DNA of 64,000 nt from assembly GCF_965363235.1 (NCBI RefSeq), contig NC_134844.1, positions 71,851,497-71,915,496 on the forward strand, written 5' to 3'. The stretch comes from Mytilus galloprovincialis (Eukaryota; Mollusca; Bivalvia; Mytilida; Mytilidae). The translations under genes were made by a program, and so were the position numbers. Below the pieces are notes generated by a model. It did no database searches. It was given only the letters and a program-made list of their open reading frames with translations, and had not been told where the DNA came from. Numbering within the stretch: position 1 is the stretch's first letter; every line of letters starts with the position of its first letter. Below, one piece after another: positions 26,338-37,425 of this stretch.

Positions 26338-27330
26338 ACTCAAATCTTTCCGAGTTTCCAAAGCCTACAAATCCTATTTCTTACTCAAACACGGTGTTTT
26401 AATTTTAACCAAAGCTACACAAATTTTGCAAATTTATATACAAAAAGCACACGAAACACGAGATCTTGATTTGCTTCAAATACCTGACAGCATGAAACGA
26501 TTTCTGCATGACAAAACGGGTGTGAAAATAAAAAGCGGCTTGTGAAATACGACAAGTCGCGAGAATACATTTTTAAACGTATATCATACGTTTACGTATT
26601 TAATCTTAATCGAACGAAATAACATGATCATGTTGATTCATCCTAGGTCCGACGAACGCAGTTTTTAAAGCCTAGGAAATTTCATTAATCAGAAAATAAA
26701 TTCAACGCTTTTTCACAATCAGCACGGACTTTTCACTGTCTCGTTTAGTTGACACAAACATAAACAGTTCACCTGTTCTATTTTTTAAAGGAATTGACCG
26801 GTACAGCAATTTTTAAATAAATTTTAGAAGGAGGAAAAAACTTACCGGCCGACTGCAGTTTCCATCGTTTGCCCTCGTTCTGAGGCGACGTCGCTATTAA
26901 CGATGATTGAAACAGTAGAAGGGGACGTAATTCTTTTCCCCGCGTTTTTCCGTAACGCTAAAAATTTATAGAGTTTCTTTTTAGGAACGAGAATACATTA
27001 ATACACTGACATGTGCTGTTATAAATACAAGCAAGCGACAACAAAAATATTACATTACAAGAAAAGAAAAGAACTTTTTAGAGAACAGACATAAAAAAAA
27101 AAAAAAAAAGAAAATGCAACTTATTTTACATGCACGAGAAGTAGAATGATTTACAACAATGAGTAAAACTATACAATTTACGCAAACTCCTTAAATAAGA
27201 AAGATATATAGAAAAAGTACACATGTAGTGCTCAGTGAAAAGCATTAGAGAATATTTTACTGGGGCTGTTTCGCAGGCTATTGAAGGGAAAGCTATTTTT
27301 CTATTTTAATTTTCTCCCCAAACAGGGGAG

Positions 27331-27517
27331 TGAGCCGATCCTGGAGGTACTGCAATACCAGGCCAACTCGTGGCAAGAGCGGTGCAAGCACCTAACATCT
27401 CACCTAGTTGCAAAAATCAGTTTAATATCGAAGTACCCACATGGGGTACGTATCAGATATTAAGCTGATAAGAACAGATACTACACTTTGATCTTAGCCA
27501 AAAGGCCGAGAAGCGAT
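27331..27517 (-). ncRNA. U2: U2 snRNA, copy 24
   Basis: RNA region as copy 1. This unit is 1180 bp like those at the far left, among 1181 bp neighbours. Confidence 0.96.
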
Positions 27518-28511
27518 ACTCAAATCTTTCCGAGTTTCCAAAGCCTACAAATCCTATTTCTTACTCAAACACGGTGTTTTAATTTTAACCAAAGCTACAC
27601 AAATTTTGCAAATTTATATACAAAAAGCACACGAAACACGAGATCTTGATTTGCTTCAAATACCTGACAGCATGAAACGATTTCTGCATGACAAAACGGG
27701 TGTGAAAATAAAAAGCGGCTTGTGAAATACGACAAGTCGCGAGAATACATTTTTAAACGTATATCATACGTTTACGTATTTAATCTTAATCGAACGAAAT
27801 AACATGATCATGTTGATTCATCCTAGGTCCGACGAACGCAGTTTTTAAAGCCTAGGAAATTTCATTAATCAGAAAATAAATTCAACGCTTTTTCACAATC
27901 AGCACGGACTTTTCACTGTCTCGTTTAGTTGACACAAACATAAACAGTTCACCTGTTCTATTTTTTAAAGGAATTGACCGGTACAGCAATTTTTAAATAA
28001 ATTTTAGAAGGAGGAAAAAACTTACCGGCCGACTGCAGTTTCCATCGTTTGCCCTCGTTCTGAGGCGACGTCGCTATTAACGATGATTGAAACAGTAGAA
28101 GGGGACGTAATTCTTTTCCCCGCGTTTTTCCGTAACGCTAAAAATTTATAGAGTTTCTTTTTAGGAACGAGAATACATTAATACACTGACATGTGCTGTT
28201 ATAAATACAAGCAAGCGACAACAAAAATATTACATTACAAGAAAAGAAAAGAACTTTTTAGAGAACAGACATAAAAAAAAAAAAAAAAAAGAAAATGCAA
28301 CTTATTTTACATGCACGAGAAGTAGAATGATTTACAACAATGAGTAAAACTATACAATTTACGCAAACTCCTTAAATAAGAAAGATATATAGAAAAAGTA
28401 CACATGTAGTGCTCAGTGAAAAGCATTAGAGAATATTTTACTGGGGCTGTTTCGCAGGCTATTGAAGGGAAAGCTATTTTTCTATTTTAATTTTCTCCCC
28501 AAACAGGGGAG

Positions 28512-28698
28512 TGAGCCGATCCTGGAGGTACTGCAATACCAGGCCAACTCGTGGCAAGAGCGGTGCAAGCACCTAACATCTCACCTAGTTGCAAAAATCA
28601 GTTTAATATCGAAGTACCCACATGGGGTACGTATCAGATATTAAGCTGATAAGAACAGATACTACACTTTGATCTTAGCCAAAAGGCCGAGAAGCGAT
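28512..28698 (-). ncRNA. U2: U2 snRNA, copy 25
   Basis: RNA region as copy 1. Confidence 0.96.
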
Positions 28699-29692
28699 AC
28701 TCAAATCTTTCCGAGTTTCCAAAGCCTACAAATCCTATTTCTTACTCAAACACGGTGTTTTAATTTTAACCAAAGCTACACAAATTTTGCAAATTTATAT
28801 ACAAAAAGCACACGAAACACGAGATCTTGATTTGCTTCAAATACCTGACAGCATGAAACGATTTCTGCATGACAAAACGGGTGTGAAAATAAAAAGCGGC
28901 TTGTGAAATACGACAAGTCGCGAGAATACATTTTTAAACGTATATCATACGTTTACGTATTTAATCTTAATCGAACGAAATAACATGATCATGTTGATTC
29001 ATCCTAGGTCCGACGAACGCAGTTTTTAAAGCCTAGGAAATTTCATTAATCAGAAAATAAATTCAACGCTTTTTCACAATCAGCACGGACTTTTCACTGT
29101 CTCGTTTAGTTGACACAAACATAAACAGTTCACCTGTTCTATTTTTTAAAGGAATTGACCGGTACAGCAATTTTTAAATAAATTTTAGAAGGAGGAAAAA
29201 ACTTACCGGCCGACTGCAGTTTCCATCGTTTGCCCTCGTTCTGAGGCGACGTCGCTATTAACGATGATTGAAACAGTAGAAGGGGACGTAATTCTTTTCC
29301 CCGCGTTTTTCCGTAACGCTAAAAATTTATAGAGTTTCTTTTTAGGAACGAGAATACATTAATACACTGACATGTGCTGTTATAAATACAAGCAAGCGAC
29401 AACAAAAATATTACATTACAAGAAAAGAAAAGAACTTTTTAGAGAACAGACATAAAAAAAAAAAAAAAAAAGAAAATGCAACTTATTTTACATGCACGAG
29501 AAGTAGAATGATTTACAACAATGAGTAAAACTATACAATTTACGCAAACTCCTTAAATAAGAAAGATATATAGAAAAAGTACACATGTAGTGCTCAGTGA
29601 AAAGCATTAGAGAATATTTTACTGGGGCTGTTTCGCAGGCTATTGAAGGGAAAGCTATTTTTCTATTTTAATTTTCTCCCCAAACAGGGGAG

Positions 29693-29879
29693 TGAGCCGA
29701 TCCTGGAGGTACTGCAATACCAGGCCAACTCGTGGCAAGAGCGGTGCAAGCACCTAACATCTCACCTAGTTGCAAAAATCAGTTTAATATCGAAGTACCC
29801 ACATGGGGTACGTATCAGATATTAAGCTGATAAGAACAGATACTACACTTTGATCTTAGCCAAAAGGCCGAGAAGCGAT
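29693..29879 (-). ncRNA. U2: U2 snRNA, copy 26
   Basis: RNA region as copy 1. Confidence 0.96.
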
Positions 29880-30873
29880 ACTCAAATCTTTCCGAGTTTC
29901 CAAAGCCTACAAATCCTATTTCTTACTCAAACACGGTGTTTTAATTTTAACCAAAGCTACACAAATTTTGCAAATTTATATACAAAAAGCACACGAAACA
30001 CGAGATCTTGATTTGCTTCAAATACCTGACAGCATGAAACGATTTCTGCATGACAAAACGGGTGTGAAAATAAAAAGCGGCTTGTGAAATACGACAAGTC
30101 GCGAGAATACATTTTTAAACGTATATCATACGTTTACGTATTTAATCTTAATCGAACGAAATAACATGATCATGTTGATTCATCCTAGGTCCGACGAACG
30201 CAGTTTTTAAAGCCTAGGAAATTTCATTAATCAGAAAATAAATTCAACGCTTTTTCACAATCAGCACGGACTTTTCACTGTCTCGTTTAGTTGACACAAA
30301 CATAAACAGTTCACCTGTTCTATTTTTTAAAGGAATTGACCGGTACAGCAATTTTTAAATAAATTTTAGAAGGAGGAAAAAACTTACCGGCCGACTGCAG
30401 TTTCCATCGTTTGCCCTCGTTCTGAGGCGACGTCGCTATTAACGATGATTGAAACAGTAGAAGGGGACGTAATTCTTTTCCCCGCGTTTTTCCGTAACGC
30501 TAAAAATTTATAGAGTTTCTTTTTAGGAACGAGAATACATTAATACACTGACATGTGCTGTTATAAATACAAGCAAGCGACAACAAAAATATTACATTAC
30601 AAGAAAAGAAAAGAACTTTTTAGAGAACAGACATAAAAAAAAAAAAAAAAAAGAAAATGCAACTTATTTTACATGCACGAGAAGTAGAATGATTTACAAC
30701 AATGAGTAAAACTATACAATTTACGCAAACTCCTTAAATAAGAAAGATATATAGAAAAAGTACACATGTAGTGCTCAGTGAAAAGCATTAGAGAATATTT
30801 TACTGGGGCTGTTTCGCAGGCTATTGAAGGGAAAGCTATTTTTCTATTTTAATTTTCTCCCCAAACAGGGGAG

Positions 30874-31060
30874 TGAGCCGATCCTGGAGGTACTGCAATA
30901 CCAGGCCAACTCGTGGCAAGAGCGGTGCAAGCACCTAACATCTCACCTAGTTGCAAAAATCAGTTTAATATCGAAGTACCCACATGGGGTACGTATCAGA
31001 TATTAAGCTGATAAGAACAGATACTACACTTTGATCTTAGCCAAAAGGCCGAGAAGCGAT
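30874..31060 (-). ncRNA. U2: U2 snRNA, copy 27
   Basis: RNA region as copy 1. Confidence 0.96.
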
Positions 31061-32054
31061 ACTCAAATCTTTCCGAGTTTCCAAAGCCTACAAATCCTAT
31101 TTCTTACTCAAACACGGTGTTTTAATTTTAACCAAAGCTACACAAATTTTGCAAATTTATATACAAAAAGCACACGAAACACGAGATCTTGATTTGCTTC
31201 AAATACCTGACAGCATGAAACGATTTCTGCATGACAAAACGGGTGTGAAAATAAAAAGCGGCTTGTGAAATACGACAAGTCGCGAGAATACATTTTTAAA
31301 CGTATATCATACGTTTACGTATTTAATCTTAATCGAACGAAATAACATGATCATGTTGATTCATCCTAGGTCCGACGAACGCAGTTTTTAAAGCCTAGGA
31401 AATTTCATTAATCAGAAAATAAATTCAACGCTTTTTCACAATCAGCACGGACTTTTCACTGTCTCGTTTAGTTGACACAAACATAAACAGTTCACCTGTT
31501 CTATTTTTTAAAGGAATTGACCGGTACAGCAATTTTTAAATAAATTTTAGAAGGAGGAAAAAACTTACCGGCCGACTGCAGTTTCCATCGTTTGCCCTCG
31601 TTCTGAGGCGACGTCGCTATTAACGATGATTGAAACAGTAGAAGGGGACGTAATTCTTTTCCCCGCGTTTTTCCGTAACGCTAAAAATTTATAGAGTTTC
31701 TTTTTAGGAACGAGAATACATTAATACACTGACATGTGCTGTTATAAATACAAGCAAGCGACAACAAAAATATTACATTACAAGAAAAGAAAAGAACTTT
31801 TTAGAGAACAGACATAAAAAAAAAAAAAAAAAAGAAAATGCAACTTATTTTACATGCACGAGAAGTAGAATGATTTACAACAATGAGTAAAACTATACAA
31901 TTTACGCAAACTCCTTAAATAAGAAAGATATATAGAAAAAGTACACATGTAGTGCTCAGTGAAAAGCATTAGAGAATATTTTACTGGGGCTGTTTCGCAG
32001 GCTATTGAAGGGAAAGCTATTTTTCTATTTTAATTTTCTCCCCAAACAGGGGAG

Positions 32055-32241
32055 TGAGCCGATCCTGGAGGTACTGCAATACCAGGCCAACTCGTGGCAA
32101 GAGCGGTGCAAGCACCTAACATCTCACCTAGTTGCAAAAATCAGTTTAATATCGAAGTACCCACATGGGGTACGTATCAGATATTAAGCTGATAAGAACA
32201 GATACTACACTTTGATCTTAGCCAAAAGGCCGAGAAGCGAT
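32055..32241 (-). ncRNA. U2: U2 snRNA, copy 28
   Basis: RNA region as copy 1. Confidence 0.96.
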
Positions 32242-33235
32242 ACTCAAATCTTTCCGAGTTTCCAAAGCCTACAAATCCTATTTCTTACTCAAACACGGTG
32301 TTTTAATTTTAACCAAAGCTACACAAATTTTGCAAATTTATATACAAAAAGCACACGAAACACGAGATCTTGATTTGCTTCAAATACCTGACAGCATGAA
32401 ACGATTTCTGCATGACAAAACGGGTGTGAAAATAAAAAGCGGCTTGTGAAATACGACAAGTCGCGAGAATACATTTTTAAACGTATATCATACGTTTACG
32501 TATTTAATCTTAATCGAACGAAATAACATGATCATGTTGATTCATCCTAGGTCCGACGAACGCAGTTTTTAAAGCCTAGGAAATTTCATTAATCAGAAAA
32601 TAAATTCAACGCTTTTTCACAATCAGCACGGACTTTTCACTGTCTCGTTTAGTTGACACAAACATAAACAGTTCACCTGTTCTATTTTTTAAAGGAATTG
32701 ACCGGTACAGCAATTTTTAAATAAATTTTAGAAGGAGGAAAAAACTTACCGGCCGACTGCAGTTTCCATCGTTTGCCCTCGTTCTGAGGCGACGTCGCTA
32801 TTAACGATGATTGAAACAGTAGAAGGGGACGTAATTCTTTTCCCCGCGTTTTTCCGTAACGCTAAAAATTTATAGAGTTTCTTTTTAGGAACGAGAATAC
32901 ATTAATACACTGACATGTGCTGTTATAAATACAAGCAAGCGACAACAAAAATATTACATTACAAGAAAAGAAAAGAACTTTTTAGAGAACAGACATAAAA
33001 AAAAAAAAAAAAAAGAAAATGCAACTTATTTTACATGCACGAGAAGTAGAATGATTTACAACAATGAGTAAAACTATACAATTTACGCAAACTCCTTAAA
33101 TAAGAAAGATATATAGAAAAAGTACACATGTAGTGCTCAGTGAAAAGCATTAGAGAATATTTTACTGGGGCTGTTTCGCAGGCTATTGAAGGGAAAGCTA
33201 TTTTTCTATTTTAATTTTCTCCCCAAACAGGGGAG

Positions 33236-33422
33236 TGAGCCGATCCTGGAGGTACTGCAATACCAGGCCAACTCGTGGCAAGAGCGGTGCAAGCACCTAA
33301 CATCTCACCTAGTTGCAAAAATCAGTTTAATATCGAAGTACCCACATGGGGTACGTATCAGATATTAAGCTGATAAGAACAGATACTACACTTTGATCTT
33401 AGCCAAAAGGCCGAGAAGCGAT
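33236..33422 (-). ncRNA. U2: U2 snRNA, copy 29 (array-edge copy)
   Basis: RNA region as copy 1, but only 121 bp of the normal upstream flank remains before unrelated DNA starts at 33544. The PSE-like element (about 33466-33482) is kept. The more distant upstream sequence, including the 14-bp palindrome and the CCTAGG pair, is lost. It may therefore be transcribed differently from internal copies. Confidence 0.95.
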
Positions 33423-33980
33423 ACTCAAATCTTTCCGAGTTTCCAAAGCCTACAAATCCTATTTCTTACTCAAACACGGTGTTTTAATTTTAACCAAAGC
33501 TACACAAATTTTGCAAATTTATATACAAAAAGCACACGAAACAATTTCGTTTTCGGTCGTTCCTGGCCATTGCTCTATTTTTGGATTTTTGGTTACAAAA
33601 AGTATTATGAAAAAATATCCCCTATGAATACACGATAAAATATAGTCCTAAATGTAATCGGTAGATCATTCCTGAACATTAATAGTTTATGAAATATATA
33701 ACGGATATATAACTGATTTTTGACATTATGATTAGAATCGCAATCTTTTGTAATGCAATGTGGTCCAGCAGTTGTCTTTTTATTAGAACTATTTTACAGC
33801 ATGCCGAACCAGGAAGTAATTCCTTTTAAGGTCAAATAGTGGACCAGTACCAAAAAAGTAACGACAGATAAGAACTCACTTAATTGCTTTGTTTATACAT
33901 GTATATGTTACAGGCGCAAAAGTTATCTGTAAATTCTCCTTTTACATAGTTCTGTTCGACAACTTGATTTACTTATACAT

Positions 33981-34118
33981 CAGTGGCGGATCCAGGGGTG
34001 GTGGGTTGAAACCCCCTTTTTTGGACGATCAATGCAATTGAATAGGGACATGTAGTTGGAACCCCCTCTTTGTTCTGGGTTAGGCCCCCCTTTTTTAAAT
34101 GGCTGGATCCGCCTCTGA
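33981..34118. mobile_element. Short TIR element (CAGTGGCGGATCCAG family), copy 1
   Basis: It starts CAGTGGCGGATCCAG and ends CTGGATCCGCCTCTG, imperfect inverted ends. The middle has runs of C. A second copy is at 43253. A non-autonomous MITE-like element of about 140-160 bp, of a kind common in bivalve DNA. Confidence 0.7.
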
Positions 34119-34367
34119 ACTAACAAGACAATTCCTTATACATTGAGTATCTCAGGAATCGTTGGTTGGTTAATTTGGTGTTTTTTTCAACTTTGAGAAT
34201 CCCTTGGACAACTTGATATTTACAACGTATATTTTAACAAAACATTCAATTATTTGTTTTTGTCAAGGATTTGTATAGTAAAATCTCGCGCTGCATAAGA
34301 TATTATAATAAGTCCCCGAGATTCTAACCATTTTGGTGTAAACAATATTTTTAATATTATATGAATT

Positions 34368-34402
34368 CTGAGACTACTATCTATAACACATAGTAGTCTC
34401 AG
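34368..34402. repeat. Perfect 13-bp hairpin
   Basis: CTGAGACTACTAT and its exact reverse complement are separated by 9 bases. Outer sequence (GAAT.../...ATGAAT) adds a few more pairs. Likely a foldback remnant. Confidence 0.6.
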
Positions 34403-35205
34403 ATGAATTATACAAATACATTTTATATACATTGGTTTTACACAATTATAAAAAGGTGAAAATGTTATCTGTTGTTTGTTTATCTATGAGATTCATAATA
34501 TTTATGACTCTTGAAAAACAAGTACTTTTATTAAATGGAATAATGAACTTTTAATGCAATATTTATACCACTTGTAATTATAACTCTTGACATTAATAAA
34601 TTCCAAAAATGAATAATTATGATTTCAATTGTATTTTATTGTATTTTGGTTTCTTTAAATGATTTTTTCAACTCCTGAGCTATTTAAAGTAAGTACAGAG
34701 GTTTACATTGTAAGAAAAATCATTTCTTATCTGGTCCGTATACGGATATGTTATCCCACTTATAGGTACTTTCGTTTAGTAATTTCAACCAATAGAAAAA
34801 GAGTTTACAAAACCGCCAGCCTTACATTGTTTACATTTAGTCTGTCTCACAACCCGGGAAAGTCTGAAAGACTGAATCATCCTCTACGAATCTTTCAGAA
34901 TTTATCAAAATATAGGTAAAATTGCTGCAATGGCAACATGTCACACTCTACTAACATTACTCTAAAATGAATTTACCTGTCTCTTGTATCAAATATAATT
35001 ATATTTTCATGATTTTATTATTCGTTTCCTTTTCCCTGTGTTTTTCTGAAACGCAGTTTCTACATTTTGTTCATTGTTGTTATATTCATGTGTAAACATT
35101 AGTCATTATTGAAGGGGAGTACTTATACACACTTTTACTACATTACAAAGCAGACACATACATATGTTATATTGTCATTGAGTCATGTTCATAGATATAC
35201 AATGG

Positions 35206-35476
35206 AAGATGTGGTATGAGGGGCGTGGTATGAGTGCCAATGAGACAACTCTCCATCCAAATAACAATTTATAAAAGTATACATTATAGGTCAAGCTACG
35301 GCCTTCAACACGGAGCATTGGCTCACACAAAACAGCAAACTATAAAGGGCCCCCAACATTAATACTAGTGTAAAAACATTCAAACGGGAAAACCAACGGC
35401 AACGGTCTAATCTATATAAAAATGAGAAACATGTATGTATTACATAAACAGACAACAACTACTGTACATCAGATTC
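35206..35476 (-). repeat. Dispersed mussel repeat, longest copy here
   Basis: In reverse it contains the block seen also at 51630 and 55441 (caaggctccgtgttgaaggcc ... cattggcactcataccacatctt). This copy extends further, through AAACGGGAAAACCAACGG to about 35476. Small tandem doubling of GTGGTATGAG near 35213. No coding capacity. Confidence 0.65.
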
Positions 35477-35566
35477 ATTGTACATTTAAAATACGACTCA
35501 CAATCAAACTTTAAAGATTAACAGGGATCTCCATGACTTGTTTTATTATCATGATCATAAATTCTC

Positions 35567-35599
35567 TTCCCTCCCTCCCTCCCTCCCTCCCTCCCTCCC
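35567..35599 (+). repeat. (CCCT)n microsatellite
   Basis: About eight uninterrupted CCCT units. Confidence 0.95.
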
Positions 35600-37332
35600 A
35601 TTATGACATCAAAATTTCCATTAAAAAAGCATGCATGCATACACATGTACATGTAGAACGAATTCATATGACATACGTACAACAACATATGGTCTTTGCA
35701 TCATGTAAAATGTACATAGAAATTGTGGAATGTAATAGATACGTGCATGCTATGGGTTTCTGGTGAAAGTATTTTCATCCATGTAAATCTTATATTATGC
35801 CTATGATCATGATGATGCAATTATTTAGCTGCAAACTCTATTTTAGTTGAAAAATGCTATAATAATGGCTTTACATAATGAACTGATTTTCCTGGCATTG
35901 GTTTCATCTTACAGACTTTATAAAATTCAACTGTTCATGTCATGATCAAAATTTCACTGTTCAGATGTAATTAGTGGAGTTGGTTATTAAAATAATGATA
36001 TTTTAAAAAGTGATTTTTTTTTAAGGAGATTGAGGTATGATATTACTAGATTTATTTCACTTGACTGGGCGGGGTTTCAGAAGTTCACTTATTCAAGACT
36101 AGTCCATCCATCTATAGACAGGAGTTTTGGAATAAAATCATCAATGAAGTGTCCAGTTATTCTTCCCATATCATACACTCATTTCTTTTGTATATGCGTA
36201 TAGTTTAGTGACACTGATAGGGGATTAGAATTCAATATTAATTATAACGGCAATCATCCTTATCACACACATCTTCAAATAGACTGTCCTTATGCAAATT
36301 AAAAAATTAGCTCCGCCCAATCAGTTGAAATAACATTGGTAAAACTTAAACAAGTGATTTTTATGTCATTATTCTAGATTCAGTACAAGGTCATCACCTG
36401 AAATGACCTGGTCATCCGATCCTATCAACACAGATGTTGGTTCTGATAATTTCAGCAACATAATTAGTCCATGGATCATTAGTATTCAATATTTAAAGCT
36501 ATAATAAAATTAAATCACTAAGTGTACTGATTAATTTGTACCATGTATACATTTTGTAGGTGATAGGTGATTATTAAAAAAAGACAACCTTTTGGCTTTA
36601 TGGACAAAATATTTACTTGAATCAGTGATTTAGAAACTCACTACATGTATATAATCAATCTTAATGGTGAAACCTTACATTTATAAAAAGAGATTTCACG
36701 AAATTAGAAATATTATCTGAATAATTAATTAGTAAATTGGTGTTCTGATATTAACAAAGTGCAGCCAAAAGTCTTACGCATTGGATATGGATACACTGTT
36801 GGCTACTACGTACATATAATACAATGTAATACATGACATGTATTTAAAAAAAAACCCAGATCATTCAGCAAAAAGAAAATCAGAAAAATCAACTTCGATG
36901 AAACGATTTGCCTATTAGATTTTGTTTACAATTTAAAAAAACGTAGGAATGAATTACATTTGTAATCTGAATTTGTAATAACAGAAGTATTGTCAAAACA
37001 ATTAATATAATCATAATTTGTCAACGGAACTCAAATTAAATGATCAACTTATTTGTTTCTGTGATTTAAATTTATTCCTTTCTGTTTCAGTTATAGGTGA
37101 GGGACACATGGCAATACAATTTATCAATATTTGTCCACCATTATTTGACCTCACAAAGGTCCCTGTTAAATTTTTACATCATATAATACAAAATAATTGA
37201 TGCCACAATGGAAAAAGGGATTGTTGTATGTCAAATGTCAATACTTCAAGGGAGGCAGATTCTACTCTGAACATGCTGAACAGGCTGACTTACCTCTTTT
37301 TATTTTACAAATTACCTTTATTGTAGCGAGAG

Positions 37333-37425
37333 ATGGCAGACAAAGTATTGTCAGAAGATGAAGAAATGGAGGATGTCCAAGACGAGGAGGGAACAGACCA
37401 TGTTATTGTTGACATTGATGCAGAG
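37333..37425 (+). CDS. PPP1R7: PPP1R7 coding exon 1 (acidic N-terminus)
   Basis: It encodes MADKVLSEDEEMEDVQDEEG and 11 more residues ending DIDAE. The exon begins at 37327 after TTTATTGTAG, so six bases of 5' UTR precede the ATG. Those six are in frame and open (CGA GAG), so an upstream start is not excluded. Donor GTATGA at 37426. Confidence 0.9.

Larger units (their letters stand above)
1..33543 (-). repeat. Tandem array of 1180-1181 bp U2 snRNA units (29 U2 copies visible)
   Basis: The same unit recurs head to tail from the first base; position 1 matches 1181, 2361, 3541 and so on. Every unit has one minus-strand U2 gene. Unit length is 1180 in the left part and mostly 1181 in the right part, chiefly because one A-tract is 17 or 18 long. 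The first base is already inside a unit, so the array continues leftwards. At the right it stops inside the upstream flank of the last U2 (identity ends at 33543). Units look essentially identical apart from single-base indels, which is the pattern of concerted evolution known for snRNA and rRNA arrays. Small open frames that recur with the same period are antisense to U2 and are not genes. Confidence 0.97.
33544..37326. other. Non-coding interval between U2 array and PPP1R7
   Basis: No supported coding exon. It holds a short TIR element (33981-34118), a small perfect hairpin (34368-34402), a dispersed mussel repeat (35206-35476) and a CCCT microsatellite (35567-35599), described separately. 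The stretch 34789-34915 has a CCAAT box and ends in ATAG|GTAAAA. It could be a 5' UTR exon of PPP1R7, but this is weak. Confidence 0.6.

Noticed and set aside
1-33543. CRISPR array or rDNA array
   Set aside because: The repeat unit is 1.18 kb without short repeat-spacer alternation, and the unit contains U2 rather than rRNA.
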